From Bacteriovoracaceae bacterium (GTDB lineage: Bacteria > Bdellovibrionota > Bacteriovoracia > Bacteriovoracales > Bacteriovoracaceae), in NCBI GenBank assembly GCA_947442115.1, contig CANEVK010000026.1, positions 1 through 15,254 on the forward strand: DNA of 15,254 nucleotides. Direction: 5' to 3'. This document shows positions 6,715 through 13,267 of the stretch, piece by piece. Below the pieces are notes generated by a model that was not told where the DNA came from, did not search any database, and saw only the letters and a list, made by a program, of their open reading frames with translations. How positions within the stretch are numbered: position 1 is the first letter of the stretch; each line of letters begins with the position of its first letter. The position numbers and the translations under genes were made by a program.

Positions 6715-7431
6715 CTACGGATACTTTCCGATCAGGCTTAGAAATTCCATTCTCAGTTTCTTTTCATCTTTAAACTTCCCATCCAATGCTGATGTAATCA
6801 TAGAAGCTCCAGCCTTCTTAGCACTTCGGCAAGTTAAGCATCCGTGAGATCCCTCGATCACCACCATGACACCTGCAGGCTTAAGTTCATTTTTAATAGA
6901 CTCCATAATACCGTGACACATTCTTTCTTGAAGCTGAGGCCGTTGAGCATGGCAATCAACGATGTGGGCCAGCTTTGAAAGACCTACTACTCGCGATTGA
7001 TCACCTTTAGTAGTATCTGGTAAATAACCCACATGGGCCTTACCTGTGAAAGGAAAGAAGTGGTGACTACAAAGTGAGGTGTAATCAATATTTTTTAAGA
7101 TAATGACATCATCATATTTTTCAGCTGGAAAAGTTGTAGAGAAAATTTCTTTTTCATTTGTCCCAAGACCTGAGCAAACCTCTAAAAGAGCACGGGCCAT
7201 ACGGTTAGGTGTTCCTTGAAGGTTTTTGTCATCGAGATCAAGTTGGGGAAAAGCTTTTTTAAGACCTTGTAAAACAAGTTCATAACCTTTGGCCATATCC
7301 TCACGAGCAGAATTAAGCTCAATCGCCCGGCCACGTATTTTGACGAGTTCACCATCTAAAAACTTTTCAGGGTTTTCAGCACGAGCAAGAGCACGGGCAA
7401 GATCTTTATTGTAAGTTGACTCATAGGCCAT
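6715..7431 (-). CDS. folE: GTP cyclohydrolase I
   Basis: Converts GTP to 7,8-dihydroneopterin triphosphate, the first step of tetrahydrofolate (and possibly queuosine precursor) synthesis. At 238 residues it is slightly longer than E. coli FolE (222), the excess lying in an N-terminal helical stretch of about 45 residues rich in Ala, Arg and Glu. The zinc ligands are C121 and H124 in LCSHHFF and C198 in SHGCLTC, with the active-site H196 next to it. VVGLSKLAHIVDCHAQRPQLQER is the conserved central signature, and TPNRMARAL is the usual N-terminal motif. The ATG at 7431 has AAGGA upstream. It stands alone, convergent with the cysteine protease gene, and no folate or queuosine neighbour is in the window. 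A TTGAAT/TATACC promoter lies just upstream with a dyad next to it. Confidence 0.97.
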   Translation of the reverse strand: MAYESTYNKDLARALARAENPEKFLDGELVKIRGRAIELNSAREDMAKGYELVLQGLKKAFPQLDLDDKNLQGTPNRMARALLEVCSGLGTNEKEIFSTTFPAEKYDDVIILKNIDYTSLCSHHFFPFTGKAHVGYLPDTTKGDQSRVVGLSKLAHIVDCHAQRPQLQERMCHGIMESIKNELKPAGVMVVIEGSHGCLTCRSAKKAGASMITSALDGKFKDEKKLRMEFLSLIGKYP

Positions 7432-7455
7432 AGATTAATCCTTGTTAGTGGATTG

Positions 7456-7501
7456 GGTATATCATGAAGAAAAGCCGATTCAAAGACTTTGAGTAAAGTC
7501 T
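7456..7501 (-). promoter_or_regulatory. Candidate folE promoter with adjoining 18-base dyad
   Basis: On the minus strand TTGAAT (7483-7478), 16 bases, then TATACC (7461-7456) gives a plausible sigma-70 promoter with a leader of under 20 bases to the folE ATG. Directly upstream, abutting the -35 element, is a perfect dyad AGACTTT-GAGT-AAAGTCT (7484-7501). Its position fits an operator. The rest of the 260-base gap 7432-7691 contains short repeats (GAGTAAA at 7491 and 7541, GTCTACC at 7498 and 7623, and AGTCCA/TGGACT at 7508 and 7552) but no recognised riboswitch or RNA gene. Confidence 0.4.
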
Positions 7502-7681
7502 ACCCAGAGTCCAAACATGCTCATGTCCGGCGATCGATCAGAGTAAATTTCTGGACTTAGACCACCTTCAAGGCCTATTAAGACCCTAGCATCCCATAGA
7601 AATCACCCGACAAATATTAGACGTCTACCAGTCTGATTAGCTTGCTTATAAACATGGCCCCAAGAAAAGGACTTGGTGCAA

Positions 7682-7701
7682 ATGAAAAAATATGAAAAAA
7701 T
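7682..7701 (+). repeat. 10-base tandem duplication of a start-codon region
   Basis: ATGAAAAAAT occurs twice head to tail (7682-7691 and 7692-7701). AAGGA (7667-7671) is 10 bases before the first ATG but 20 before the second. The first ATG is out of frame with the protease gene and would give a 12-residue peptide ending at TAA 7718-7720; the second opens the protease reading frame with its signal peptide. The repeat unit is not a multiple of three, so copy number would change which frame is best initiated. Confidence 0.85.
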
Positions 7702-8273
7702 TTTCTCACATGAAATTTAAAGTTCTCATTCTTTTTTCTGTCTTAAGTTTTGCGCTTCCAACCTTTGGGTTTGATGCCAATATTAAAATGGTTAACTTTG
7801 ACTCCAAAGATCAATCAAAAATTCTAAAGGCAATTAAAGTTATTAAAAAAGTCATGAGTTCAAGTGAGTTCAAACAAAAAATTCTGGAACATACTTTTGA
7901 AGGAGAAAGAAAATTTCTAGATAATAAGGGTCACTCCAATGAAGAAATCCTTCAAATCATTCTTGATGGAGCAGAAGAACTTCATCCTGTTAAAAATGGA
8001 CAAATGGACATAGAACTTGAGCTCATGGAATCAAAAAGTAAAACCGTTGGCCATACTTATCCAGATACAAAAAGAATCTGGATCAATCGAAAATATTTTA
8101 ACTCCTTTACAACAGCTGAAATTGCCAACAATCTCTTTCATGAATGGTTGCATAAATTAGGTTATGATCATGCATCTCACTATTCAACCGAGAGAAACTT
8201 TTCTGTCCCCTACGCCATTGGTACTTTGATGGGAGAGCTGGCAAAAATATATGCTGATGAAAGTCACTTATAA
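7692..8273 (+). CDS. Small secreted zinc metalloprotease (HExxHxxGxxH)
   Basis: A 193-residue protein with an N-terminal signal sequence (positive MKKFSHMKFK, hydrophobic core to about residue 23, cleavage likely near FGF at 25-27). The sequence HEWLHKLGYDH at 150-160 is a full HExxHxxGxxH metzincin-type zinc motif: ligands H150, H154, H160 and catalytic E151. No classical Met-turn is obvious; SVPYAIGTLM follows 11 residues later and M180 is the only downstream Met. The preceding strand TKRIWINRKYFN leads into the active-site helix as is usual in zincins. The start at 7692 is preceded by a duplicated start region and a distant ribosome-binding site; M7 (7710) is an alternative with no better site. 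Function is probably extracellular or periplasmic proteolysis; family assignment beyond zincin is uncertain. Confidence 0.86.
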   Translation: MKKFSHMKFKVLILFSVLSFALPTFGFDANIKMVNFDSKDQSKILKAIKVIKKVMSSSEFKQKILEHTFEGERKFLDNKGHSNEEILQIILDGAEELHPVKNGQMDIELELMESKSKTVGHTYPDTKRIWINRKYFNSFTTAEIANNLFHEWLHKLGYDHASHYSTERNFSVPYAIGTLMGELAKIYADESHL

Positions 8274-8307
8274 ATCTTAAGCTAATTTTCATTTAATAAA
8301 ATCTTCA

Positions 8308-8343
8308 CCTCATGCCACTATCAACTCCACTAACATGAGGAGG
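8308..8343 (+). promoter_or_regulatory. Hairpin that can mask the CBS gene's ribosome-binding site
   Basis: CCTCATG (8308-8314) is perfectly complementary to CATGAGG (8334-8340), which includes half of the strong ribosome-binding site AGGAGG (8338-8343) of the CBS gene; the loop is 19 bases. A -10-like TTTAAT (8293-8298) lies just upstream, so the transcript could begin very near the hairpin. Formation would reduce translation and could respond to temperature, a ligand or a small RNA. Pairing is seen directly; regulation is inferred. Confidence 0.42.
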
Positions 8344-8347
8344 TCCC

Positions 8348-8761
8348 ATGCAAGTCTCAGAAGTTATGCATCAAGGTGTCACCATGGCCCAAATTGGAGA
8401 CTCATTTCAACGTGTCGCCAATCTGATGAAAAAATATGATATCGGAATTGTACCGATCTATAAAAACGAGCGCCCTGTTGGGATTGTCACGGATCGAGAT
8501 ATTGTCGTGAGCGGACTGGCCCATGGACACAGGCCCGATGAGCCCATATCACTGGCCATGACTCATAAAGTGATCTCCGTTTATGAAGATCAACATCTTA
8601 ATGATGCCATTCACCTGATGGAAGAAAATCAAATATCACGTCTTCTTGTCTTGGATAGAGGTGATAGACCAGTGGGAGTCATTTCACTTCAAGATCTTTT
8701 AAGAGAAATGTCCGATGACCATTTAAAAGCAGAAGTGTTATCAGAGATTAAAAAAAGTTGA
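8348..8761 (+). CDS. Twin CBS-domain protein
   Basis: A 137-residue cytosolic protein consisting only of two CBS domains, the module that binds adenine nucleotides (AMP, ATP, SAM) and reports energy state. CBS1 spans about 3-57, with the signature RPVGIVTDRDIV at 42-53; CBS2 spans about 69-120, with RPVGVISLQDLL at 107-118. A short charged C-terminal helix follows. There is no fused catalytic or DNA-binding domain, so it presumably regulates a partner by contact, as other stand-alone CBS pairs do. AGGAGG four bases before the ATG is the best ribosome-binding site in the window and lies in the hairpin described separately. No obvious partner is adjacent; the nearest transporter is on the other strand. 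Confidence 0.95.
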   Translation: MQVSEVMHQGVTMAQIGDSFQRVANLMKKYDIGIVPIYKNERPVGIVTDRDIVVSGLAHGHRPDEPISLAMTHKVISVYEDQHLNDAIHLMEENQISRLLVLDRGDRPVGVISLQDLLREMSDDHLKAEVLSEIKKS

Positions 8762-8769
8762 GGTCAAAG

Positions 8770-8886
8770 ATGAAAATGATTTTAAGTTTTTTGATCAGTT
8801 CAATTCTGATGAATATGGGGCACAAACCACAATCAAACTGGAAACGCAAAAAAAGAAAAGGGGCACTCAGTGCCCCTTGGAGCTAA
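8770..8886 (+). CDS. Possible 38-residue membrane peptide
   Basis: An open frame begins 8 bases after the CBS stop codon with GAGG six bases before its ATG, an unusually good context. The product has a hydrophobic stretch (residues 3-16, MILSFLISSILMNM) and then a basic tail (WKRKKRKG). Its 3' end runs through the terminator hairpin of the opposite transporter gene, so the last residues are dictated by that structure. It may be a real small membrane peptide coupled to the CBS gene, a decayed gene end, or chance. I cannot assign a function. Confidence 0.3.
   Translation: MKMILSFLISSILMNMGHKPQSNWKRKKRKGALSAPWS
8848..8878 (-). terminator. Intrinsic terminator of the OPT transporter gene
   Basis: Read on the minus strand, AAGGGGCACT (8878-8869) pairs with AGTGCCCCTT (8867-8858) around the single base 8868; in RNA the closing loop would be about three bases. 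It is followed directly by TTTTCTTTTTTT (8859-8848). It starts five bases after the transporter stop codon. On the plus strand the same hairpin is followed by T-rich sequence only after a gap, so it would terminate the CBS transcript less well. Confidence 0.93.
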
Positions 8887-11024
8887 GTCTTTTTTTTGCC
8901 GATGATAAAAAGGACAAGAGCAGCTGATCCAAAGATCATGATACTAAAAATATCGGAGCTACCAAGTGAACCGATATAAGAAGAAAAATCCAAGGCCTCA
9001 GATAGGCCATTCACTATTTGAGTCAGGGCCAGGAGAATTCCTGCAATCGCACCACCAGCGATAAGACCTGATGAGAAGAGAACTCCCGTCCCCGTTTCAG
9101 CTTCGGCTTCAGACTCATGACCATTTTTTCGGTCTACCAGATAACGAACAATTCCCCCAATAAAAATGGGGCTTGAAGCTGAGATCGGTAAGTAAACTCC
9201 AACAGCAAAAGGGAGTGCAGAAATTCCGCAAAGCTCTAAAACAAGTGCGAGGGCCACACCTAGAAGAACCAGACCCCATGGTAATTTCTGGGTGAGAATA
9301 CCATCAATAATTAAAGACATGAGTCGTGCCTTAGGTGCTTCATACTTAGTGACACTGGTCCCATCATCTCTTTTATTGAGTTGTCCATTAATTCCAGGAT
9401 CAACCAAGTAAATAACCTTTCCTTCATCGTTCACCAGATATTTGCCGGGGTTAAGAACTTTCAGGATAGAAGCATCAGACTGATCAGTGACTTGGAACAC
9501 ATGGTACTCATTTGAATCAGCGCTGCTCTCTGGGCCATGAAGCTTCTGTTTATTTTTAAGTAACATTTTATCTTGAACAATATATTCAGGAACATTTTTT
9601 GAATAGATGGTAGAAGCGTCATTAAGAAGTTTAAGAGAATAGCCAATGACAATAGCACTTGTGAGTGCCCCAATGAGAAGTCCAATTTGCTGATATTTTG
9701 GTGTCGCCCCAACGATATAACCTGTCTTTAAATCTTGAGAAGTCGTTCCAGCATTCGAAGCAGCAATACAGACAACTGCCGCAATACTTAAGGCACCGAC
9801 TCTATGCTCTGGGCCAATCCATCCCACGGCAAGAAAAATGAGACAAGTTAAAAGGAGAGTCGCGACTGTCATGCCTGAAATGGGATTAGAGGATGACCCA
9901 ATTTCTCCTGTGAGTCTTGAGCTTACAGTGACAAAAAGAAAACCAAAAATGATAATGAGGATGGCTGAAAATAAATTTATATGAAGCGCCGGCGCAAACC
10001 AAAGACCCAAGACCATCAACAACGTACCAATAACAACAAAAGAAAAAGGTAAATCTTGCTCAGTTCTTTCAAACTCCTTTGTTCCCTGTCTCGAACCCAT
10101 GACACTTGCAAGCCCAGACTTAGCACCACTTAAAATGGTAGGTAGACTTTGAAAAAGAGAGATGATTCCACCAGCTGCCACTGCCCCCGCGCCAATATAA
10201 AGAACATAATTTCTCCAGATATCATGAATAGACATGTCTTTAATGAGCATTTTTGCTGGATAGAGTGGTCCACTTTGATTTTCACCAAATAAAGTGATCA
10301 GAGGAATGAAAACAAAACTTGATAAAACACCACCGGCCATCATAATCGCCGCAGTTCGAAGACCAATGATGTAACCTACTCCTAAAAGCTCAGGGGAGAC
10401 TTCAGCAGAAATAGCCGAGCCCTTAAAAAAACTAAATACTTTTTCAGGCACATCCTTCCAAAGTTTCATTCCAACATTAAGAAATTTATAAATAAGCCCA
10501 AGGAAAAAACCACCGAAAACAATTTTCCCTGATGAGCCCCCTTTCTCTCCCACCATCAGAACCTCGGCACAGGCCGTACCTTCTGGATAGATAAGTTTTC
10601 CATGCTCCTTAACAATAAGCGCCTTACGCAATGGAATCATCATCAACACACCTAAGAGACCCCCAAGAATTGAAACTGTCATCACTCGATTAAGATCTAG
10701 GTCATAACCTAAAATTAAGAGGGCGGGCATTGTCACGGCGACTCCAAAAGCGATGGACTCCCCGGCCGATCCAGTGGTTTGAACCATATTATTTTCAAGA
10801 ATTGTCGCCCGACGAAAACCAAAGAGATGGGAGAGACCTTTAAAGAGTGTGATAGATAAAACGGCTACAGGTATGGAGGCAGAGACAGTCATCCCTACTT
10901 TCAACGCCAAATATAAGGATGAAGCTCCAAATAATATGCCCAAGAATACACCCATGATAAGAGGGCCAATACTGAACTCTTTAAGTTTTTGAACTGCTCC
11001 GATATAAGGCTTAAACTCTTTCAT
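8883..11024 (-). CDS. OPT-family oligopeptide transporter
   Basis: A 713-residue inner-membrane protein with many hydrophobic helices, belonging to the OPT family, proton-coupled importers of peptides (and, in the YSL branch, metal chelates). The N-terminal GVFLGILFGASSLYLALKVG and SASIPVAVLS, the NNMVQTTGSAGES segment, IYPEGTACAEVL, and the C-terminal GVYLPISASSPIFIGGIVR are the typical OPT landmarks in the usual order. A soluble segment of about 95 residues (about 468-565) interrupts the helices before PKARLMSLI...LPWGLVLLGV; it contains a compact YLVNDEGKVIYLVDPGING portion that I believe recurs in part of the bacterial family. The ATG at 11024 follows GGGGAA. The gene stands alone, has its own terminator, and is divergent from the tryptophan-rich gene. 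The substrate cannot be deduced. Confidence 0.95.
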   Translation of the reverse strand: MKEFKPYIGAVQKLKEFSIGPLIMGVFLGILFGASSLYLALKVGMTVSASIPVAVLSITLFKGLSHLFGFRRATILENNMVQTTGSAGESIAFGVAVTMPALLILGYDLDLNRVMTVSILGGLLGVLMMIPLRKALIVKEHGKLIYPEGTACAEVLMVGEKGGSSGKIVFGGFFLGLIYKFLNVGMKLWKDVPEKVFSFFKGSAISAEVSPELLGVGYIIGLRTAAIMMAGGVLSSFVFIPLITLFGENQSGPLYPAKMLIKDMSIHDIWRNYVLYIGAGAVAAGGIISLFQSLPTILSGAKSGLASVMGSRQGTKEFERTEQDLPFSFVVIGTLLMVLGLWFAPALHINLFSAILIIIFGFLFVTVSSRLTGEIGSSSNPISGMTVATLLLTCLIFLAVGWIGPEHRVGALSIAAVVCIAASNAGTTSQDLKTGYIVGATPKYQQIGLLIGALTSAIVIGYSLKLLNDASTIYSKNVPEYIVQDKMLLKNKQKLHGPESSADSNEYHVFQVTDQSDASILKVLNPGKYLVNDEGKVIYLVDPGINGQLNKRDDGTSVTKYEAPKARLMSLIIDGILTQKLPWGLVLLGVALALVLELCGISALPFAVGVYLPISASSPIFIGGIVRYLVDRKNGHESEAEAETGTGVLFSSGLIAGGAIAGILLALTQIVNGLSEALDFSSYIGSLGSSDIFSIMIFGSAALVLFIIGKKKT

Positions 11025-11118
11025 GTCGTTCCCCGAATGAGGTTTTAGGTGATTAGAAAATCAATCTTAATCATCAAAAACTAAGTTGAATAGTCATTTA
11101 AAAGGATCTTTTACCTTC

Positions 11119-11146
11119 TTTACCAGAATCTGGAAATCATTAGAAT
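11119..11146 (+). promoter_or_regulatory. Candidate promoter of the tryptophan-rich gene
   Basis: TTTACC (11119-11124), 16 bases, then TAGAAT (11141-11146) resembles a sigma-70 promoter (four and five of six consensus bases), giving a leader of about 20-25 bases before the ATG at 11176. It lies in the 151-base region shared with the divergent transporter gene. A second TTTACC is nine bases further upstream (11110-11115). Confidence 0.4.
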
Positions 11147-11175
11147 TATGGTCACAAGTAAAAAGGGAGTTCACT

Positions 11176-11442
11176 ATGTCAAAATGGACAGCACAAGTAC
11201 AAGTTAAATGGACGAAAGATGCCCCTGTTTGGGAAAATTGGAATTGGCTCAAAAAATGGACAGAAGTAAAATGGGCCGCTTCAACCATGGGTGAATGGGA
11301 TATGATTCTTTGGGTTGATTGTAAAACACCTGAAGAATTAGAAAAATTTGTTCATGAGAAGCTTTGGGCAAAAAAATGGGTTGCGGATACAAAATCCACA
11401 TGGACTAAAGAAGTTTGGAACAACTGGAAAAAATCTGCTTAA
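11176..11442 (+). CDS. Tryptophan- and lysine-rich small protein, RAM/ACT-like fold
   Basis: An 88-residue protein with 14 Trp (16%) and 15 Lys (17%), no Arg, one His and one Cys. The order of segments suggests a beta-alpha-beta-beta-alpha-beta ferredoxin-like fold: strand TAQVQVKW, helix around 17-28, strand EVKWAAST, turn G39, strand EWDMILWVDC, helix TPEELEKFVHEKL, strand around VADTKSTW. The MGEWDMILWV segment followed by a TPEELEKFV helix resembles the Lrp/AsnC ligand-binding (RAM) domain, without any DNA-binding domain. Trp recurs in the pattern WT[KEA]..V.W (4-12, 12-19, 28-33, 76-81). I chose the ATG at 11176 because GGGAG precedes it by six bases and the 11086 start lies upstream of the likely promoter. 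It has a promoter and strong terminator of its own, so it may be well expressed. The function is unknown; amino-acid binding is an inference. Confidence 0.88.
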   Translation: MSKWTAQVQVKWTKDAPVWENWNWLKKWTEVKWAASTMGEWDMILWVDCKTPEELEKFVHEKLWAKKWVADTKSTWTKEVWNNWKKSA

Positions 11443-11450
11443 GCATTAAT

Positions 11451-11471
11451 GCCCCGAAAGGGGCTTTTTTT
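11451..11471 (+). terminator. Intrinsic terminator after the tryptophan-rich gene
   Basis: GCCCC (11451-11455), a GAAA tetraloop and GGGGC (11460-11464) form a short GC hairpin followed at once by seven T (11465-11471). It begins eight bases after the stop codon, so the tryptophan-rich gene is a single-gene unit. Confidence 0.92.
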
Positions 11472-11488
11472 ATGATTAAACTATCATC

Positions 11489-12568
11489 ATGAAAAGAATA
11501 TTCTTCATCGTTTTATTCCTCGTCTTATTTTTCTCGCCTTTCTTTTGGTATTTTAATTGGAGCTTTGGAAACACAAGATATTCGAGTTTAATTACAACCC
11601 TGTTTTTTCTCAGCATACTCTTCCCTGTTTTACGCAAAGTGAGGCATGTTTCACATTTATCATTCTTCTCCATGGGTCTTTTGAGTTTTATTTTTTTATT
11701 TGCTCTGACAAAAGACATCGCAATCCTGTTTAATCTCACCATAGAGCATGATTGGGTCTTTGGTGCTTCGATTTTATTAGGTCTCGTCGCCACAAAAAAT
11801 GCCCTAAAAAAGCCGATCATTAAAAACATAAGGGTTGAGATTGAAAACTTACCCCAAGAGCTCTGTGGGCTAAAAATTGCTCACATTTCAGATCTTCATA
11901 TTGGACCGTCTATTGGAAAAAATTATGTGGAGAATGTAATCAATGCAGTCAATGACCTAAAACCAGATTTAATTGCATTAACTGGAGATATTGGTGATGG
12001 TCCCGTCAAAGAGCACAGAGAAGCTATTGCTCCTATTGGAAAATTAAAATCTAAACTTGGTGTTTTTTATGTGCCTGGAAATCATGAGTATTACTGGGAT
12101 GCAAATGAATGGATGAATGCTCTCAACAATTTAAAAGTTATCGTGCTGGTGAACAGGGGTAAAATACTAAATTACAATGATAAAAATATTCTCATCTGTG
12201 GAGTCCCTGATCCAGTCAGCAAATTAGAACTTGATATAATCACACCTCTACAAATTGAACCGAGTGCTCCGCTTAAAATTCTTCTCTCTCATCGACCAAA
12301 CCTATCAGCAATAGCTGCACAAAATGGCTATGACTTGCAGCTTTCTGGCCATACTCATGGTGGTCAATTTTTTCCTTGGACAATCGTTGTTAAATTAATT
12401 CATAAAAATGTAGCGGGTCTTTATAGGGTCAACAAGATGTGGCTTAACGTGAATCCTGGGACTGGAAGCTGGGGACCGATGATGCGACTTGGGACGCGAA
12501 CTGAAATTTCTCTGATCGAGATAAACTTACCACACCAAGTACATGATTCTTTAGTAAAAAATCTTTAG
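11489..12568 (+). CDS. Membrane-anchored calcineurin-like metallophosphoesterase
   Basis: A 359-residue protein with about four membrane segments in the first 105 residues (roughly 4-22, 33-49, 57-73, 88-104) and a cytosolic or periplasmic phosphoesterase domain after it. The two-metal site is complete: D135 and H137 in ISDLHIG, D167 in TGDIGDG, N198-H199 in GNHEYY, H268 in LSHRP, and H288/H290 in GHTHGGQ. The layout and the GHTHGGQ-FPW ending place it in the YkuE/YaeI-type group, whose members act on phosphodiesters, some of them lipids such as UDP-diacylglucosamine. The true substrate is unknown here. The ATG at 11489 has no clear ribosome-binding site; a TATGAT (11471-11476) only 12 bases before it suggests a very short leader. 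It follows the terminator of the preceding gene, so it must have its own promoter. Confidence 0.93.
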   Translation: MKRIFFIVLFLVLFFSPFFWYFNWSFGNTRYSSLITTLFFLSILFPVLRKVRHVSHLSFFSMGLLSFIFLFALTKDIAILFNLTIEHDWVFGASILLGLVATKNALKKPIIKNIRVEIENLPQELCGLKIAHISDLHIGPSIGKNYVENVINAVNDLKPDLIALTGDIGDGPVKEHREAIAPIGKLKSKLGVFYVPGNHEYYWDANEWMNALNNLKVIVLVNRGKILNYNDKNILICGVPDPVSKLELDIITPLQIEPSAPLKILLSHRPNLSAIAAQNGYDLQLSGHTHGGQFFPWTIVVKLIHKNVAGLYRVNKMWLNVNPGTGSWGPMMRLGTRTEISLIEINLPHQVHDSLVKNL

Positions 12569-12614
12569 ATACACTTTGGTTTTAATTTAAATACATGAAT
12601 GACAAGATCCTAAG

Positions 12615-12836
12615 ATGAGAAAAACTTCTCTTATCTTTTTAATGATTTTCCAAACAATACTCTCAATGGGAGATTTACCTATTCTAGAAAAAAACATCGA
12701 CTTCAATAAAAGGATGAAAAGAGATCCGGCCGAGGATAAAAAAAACAAGCAACAAAAAATGGAGGACTCAAAAAATGAGCGAAACAATAATAGTAAAGAT
12801 CAAAGAAAGTCATCAAATCATAAGAAAACTTTTTGA
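12615..12836 (+). CDS. Possible small exported basic protein
   Basis: A 73-residue frame with a hydrophobic N-terminus (MRKTSLIFLMIFQTILSMG) like a signal peptide or anchor, followed by a charged, low-complexity region rich in Lys, Asp, Glu and Asn. It lacks a clear ribosome-binding site, and its last 62 bases run out of frame into the hemerythrin-like gene, which does have a good one. Either it is a genuine small exported protein whose end overlaps the next gene, or it is a relic or chance frame in A-rich DNA. The hydrophobic-then-basic layout is the same as in the doubtful small frame at 8770-8886. No function can be named. Confidence 0.35.
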   Translation: MRKTSLIFLMIFQTILSMGDLPILEKNIDFNKRMKRDPAEDKKNKQQKMEDSKNERNNNSKDQRKSSNHKKTF

Positions 12837-13224
12837 AGAAACTGAAAAAGAAAAAAATATTGAAATCAAAAAAGATTTATATCTTCAATTAAAAAGTGAA
12901 TTGATTGCCCATATGGAGAGTGAAGAAAGAACTATCTATAAACATCTTACTGAAGATGTCGGGGATGAGGAGGCAGAGAATTTGGCCCATGACGCTTTTG
13001 ATGAACATGAACAAATAAGAGAAACGATAGAGGAATTAGATAAACACACAATTGAAAACCCAAGATGGAAAAAAATGTTTGAAAATTTAAAAAATGAATT
13101 TATTGATCATCAATTAAAAGAAGAAATAAGCCTTTTTGCAGAAGTTAGAGAAGAATTTTCAAAGCAAGAATTGATTGAATTTGGTATAGAGTTTGAAGAG
13201 GTTAAAATAGAACATTTTTCTTAA
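12775..13224 (+). CDS. Hemerythrin-like (HHE) cation-binding protein
   Basis: A 149-residue all-helical cytosolic protein with two H...HxxxE units: H13 and H46xxxE50 (HMESEER), then H78 (DEHEQI) and H112xxxE116 (HQLKEE). This is the arrangement of hemerythrin/HHE domains, which bind a di-iron centre and take part in oxygen or nitric-oxide binding, iron storage or redox sensing. H57 is a further possible ligand. The protein is very rich in Glu and Lys and ends with an acidic tail. GGAGG nine bases before the ATG at 12775 fixes the start. It overlaps the doubtful small frame upstream, and the SDR gene starts 43 bases later on the same strand. The region is noticeably more AT-rich than the genes to the left. 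Confidence 0.92.
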   Translation: MSETIIVKIKESHQIIRKLFEETEKEKNIEIKKDLYLQLKSELIAHMESEERTIYKHLTEDVGDEEAENLAHDAFDEHEQIRETIEELDKHTIENPRWKKMFENLKNEFIDHQLKEEISLFAEVREEFSKQELIEFGIEFEEVKIEHFS

Positions 13225-13267
13225 TTTCAATTGCCAACTGGGGCAAGTAACGGTTTTAATTAAATTC

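Noticed and set aside
7498..7627. GTCTA/TAGAC words at 60-base spacing (7498, 7558, 7618) before the zinc protease
   Set aside because: Five-base words in mixed orientation are too short to be convincing as a periodic element.
11086..11175. 30-codon N-terminal extension of the Trp-rich protein
   Set aside because: It has no ribosome-binding site, would begin upstream of the likely promoter and lacks the Trp/Lys composition of the rest.
11476..11829. Long antisense frame opposite the metallophosphoesterase N-terminus
   Set aside because: It mirrors membrane-segment codons on the other strand, has no ribosome-binding site and no recognisable product.
12569..13267. Horizontal transfer of the AT-rich hemerythrin region
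   Set aside because: Lower GC is visible, but there are no flanking repeats, tRNA or mobility genes, and Lys/Glu-rich proteins alone lower GC.
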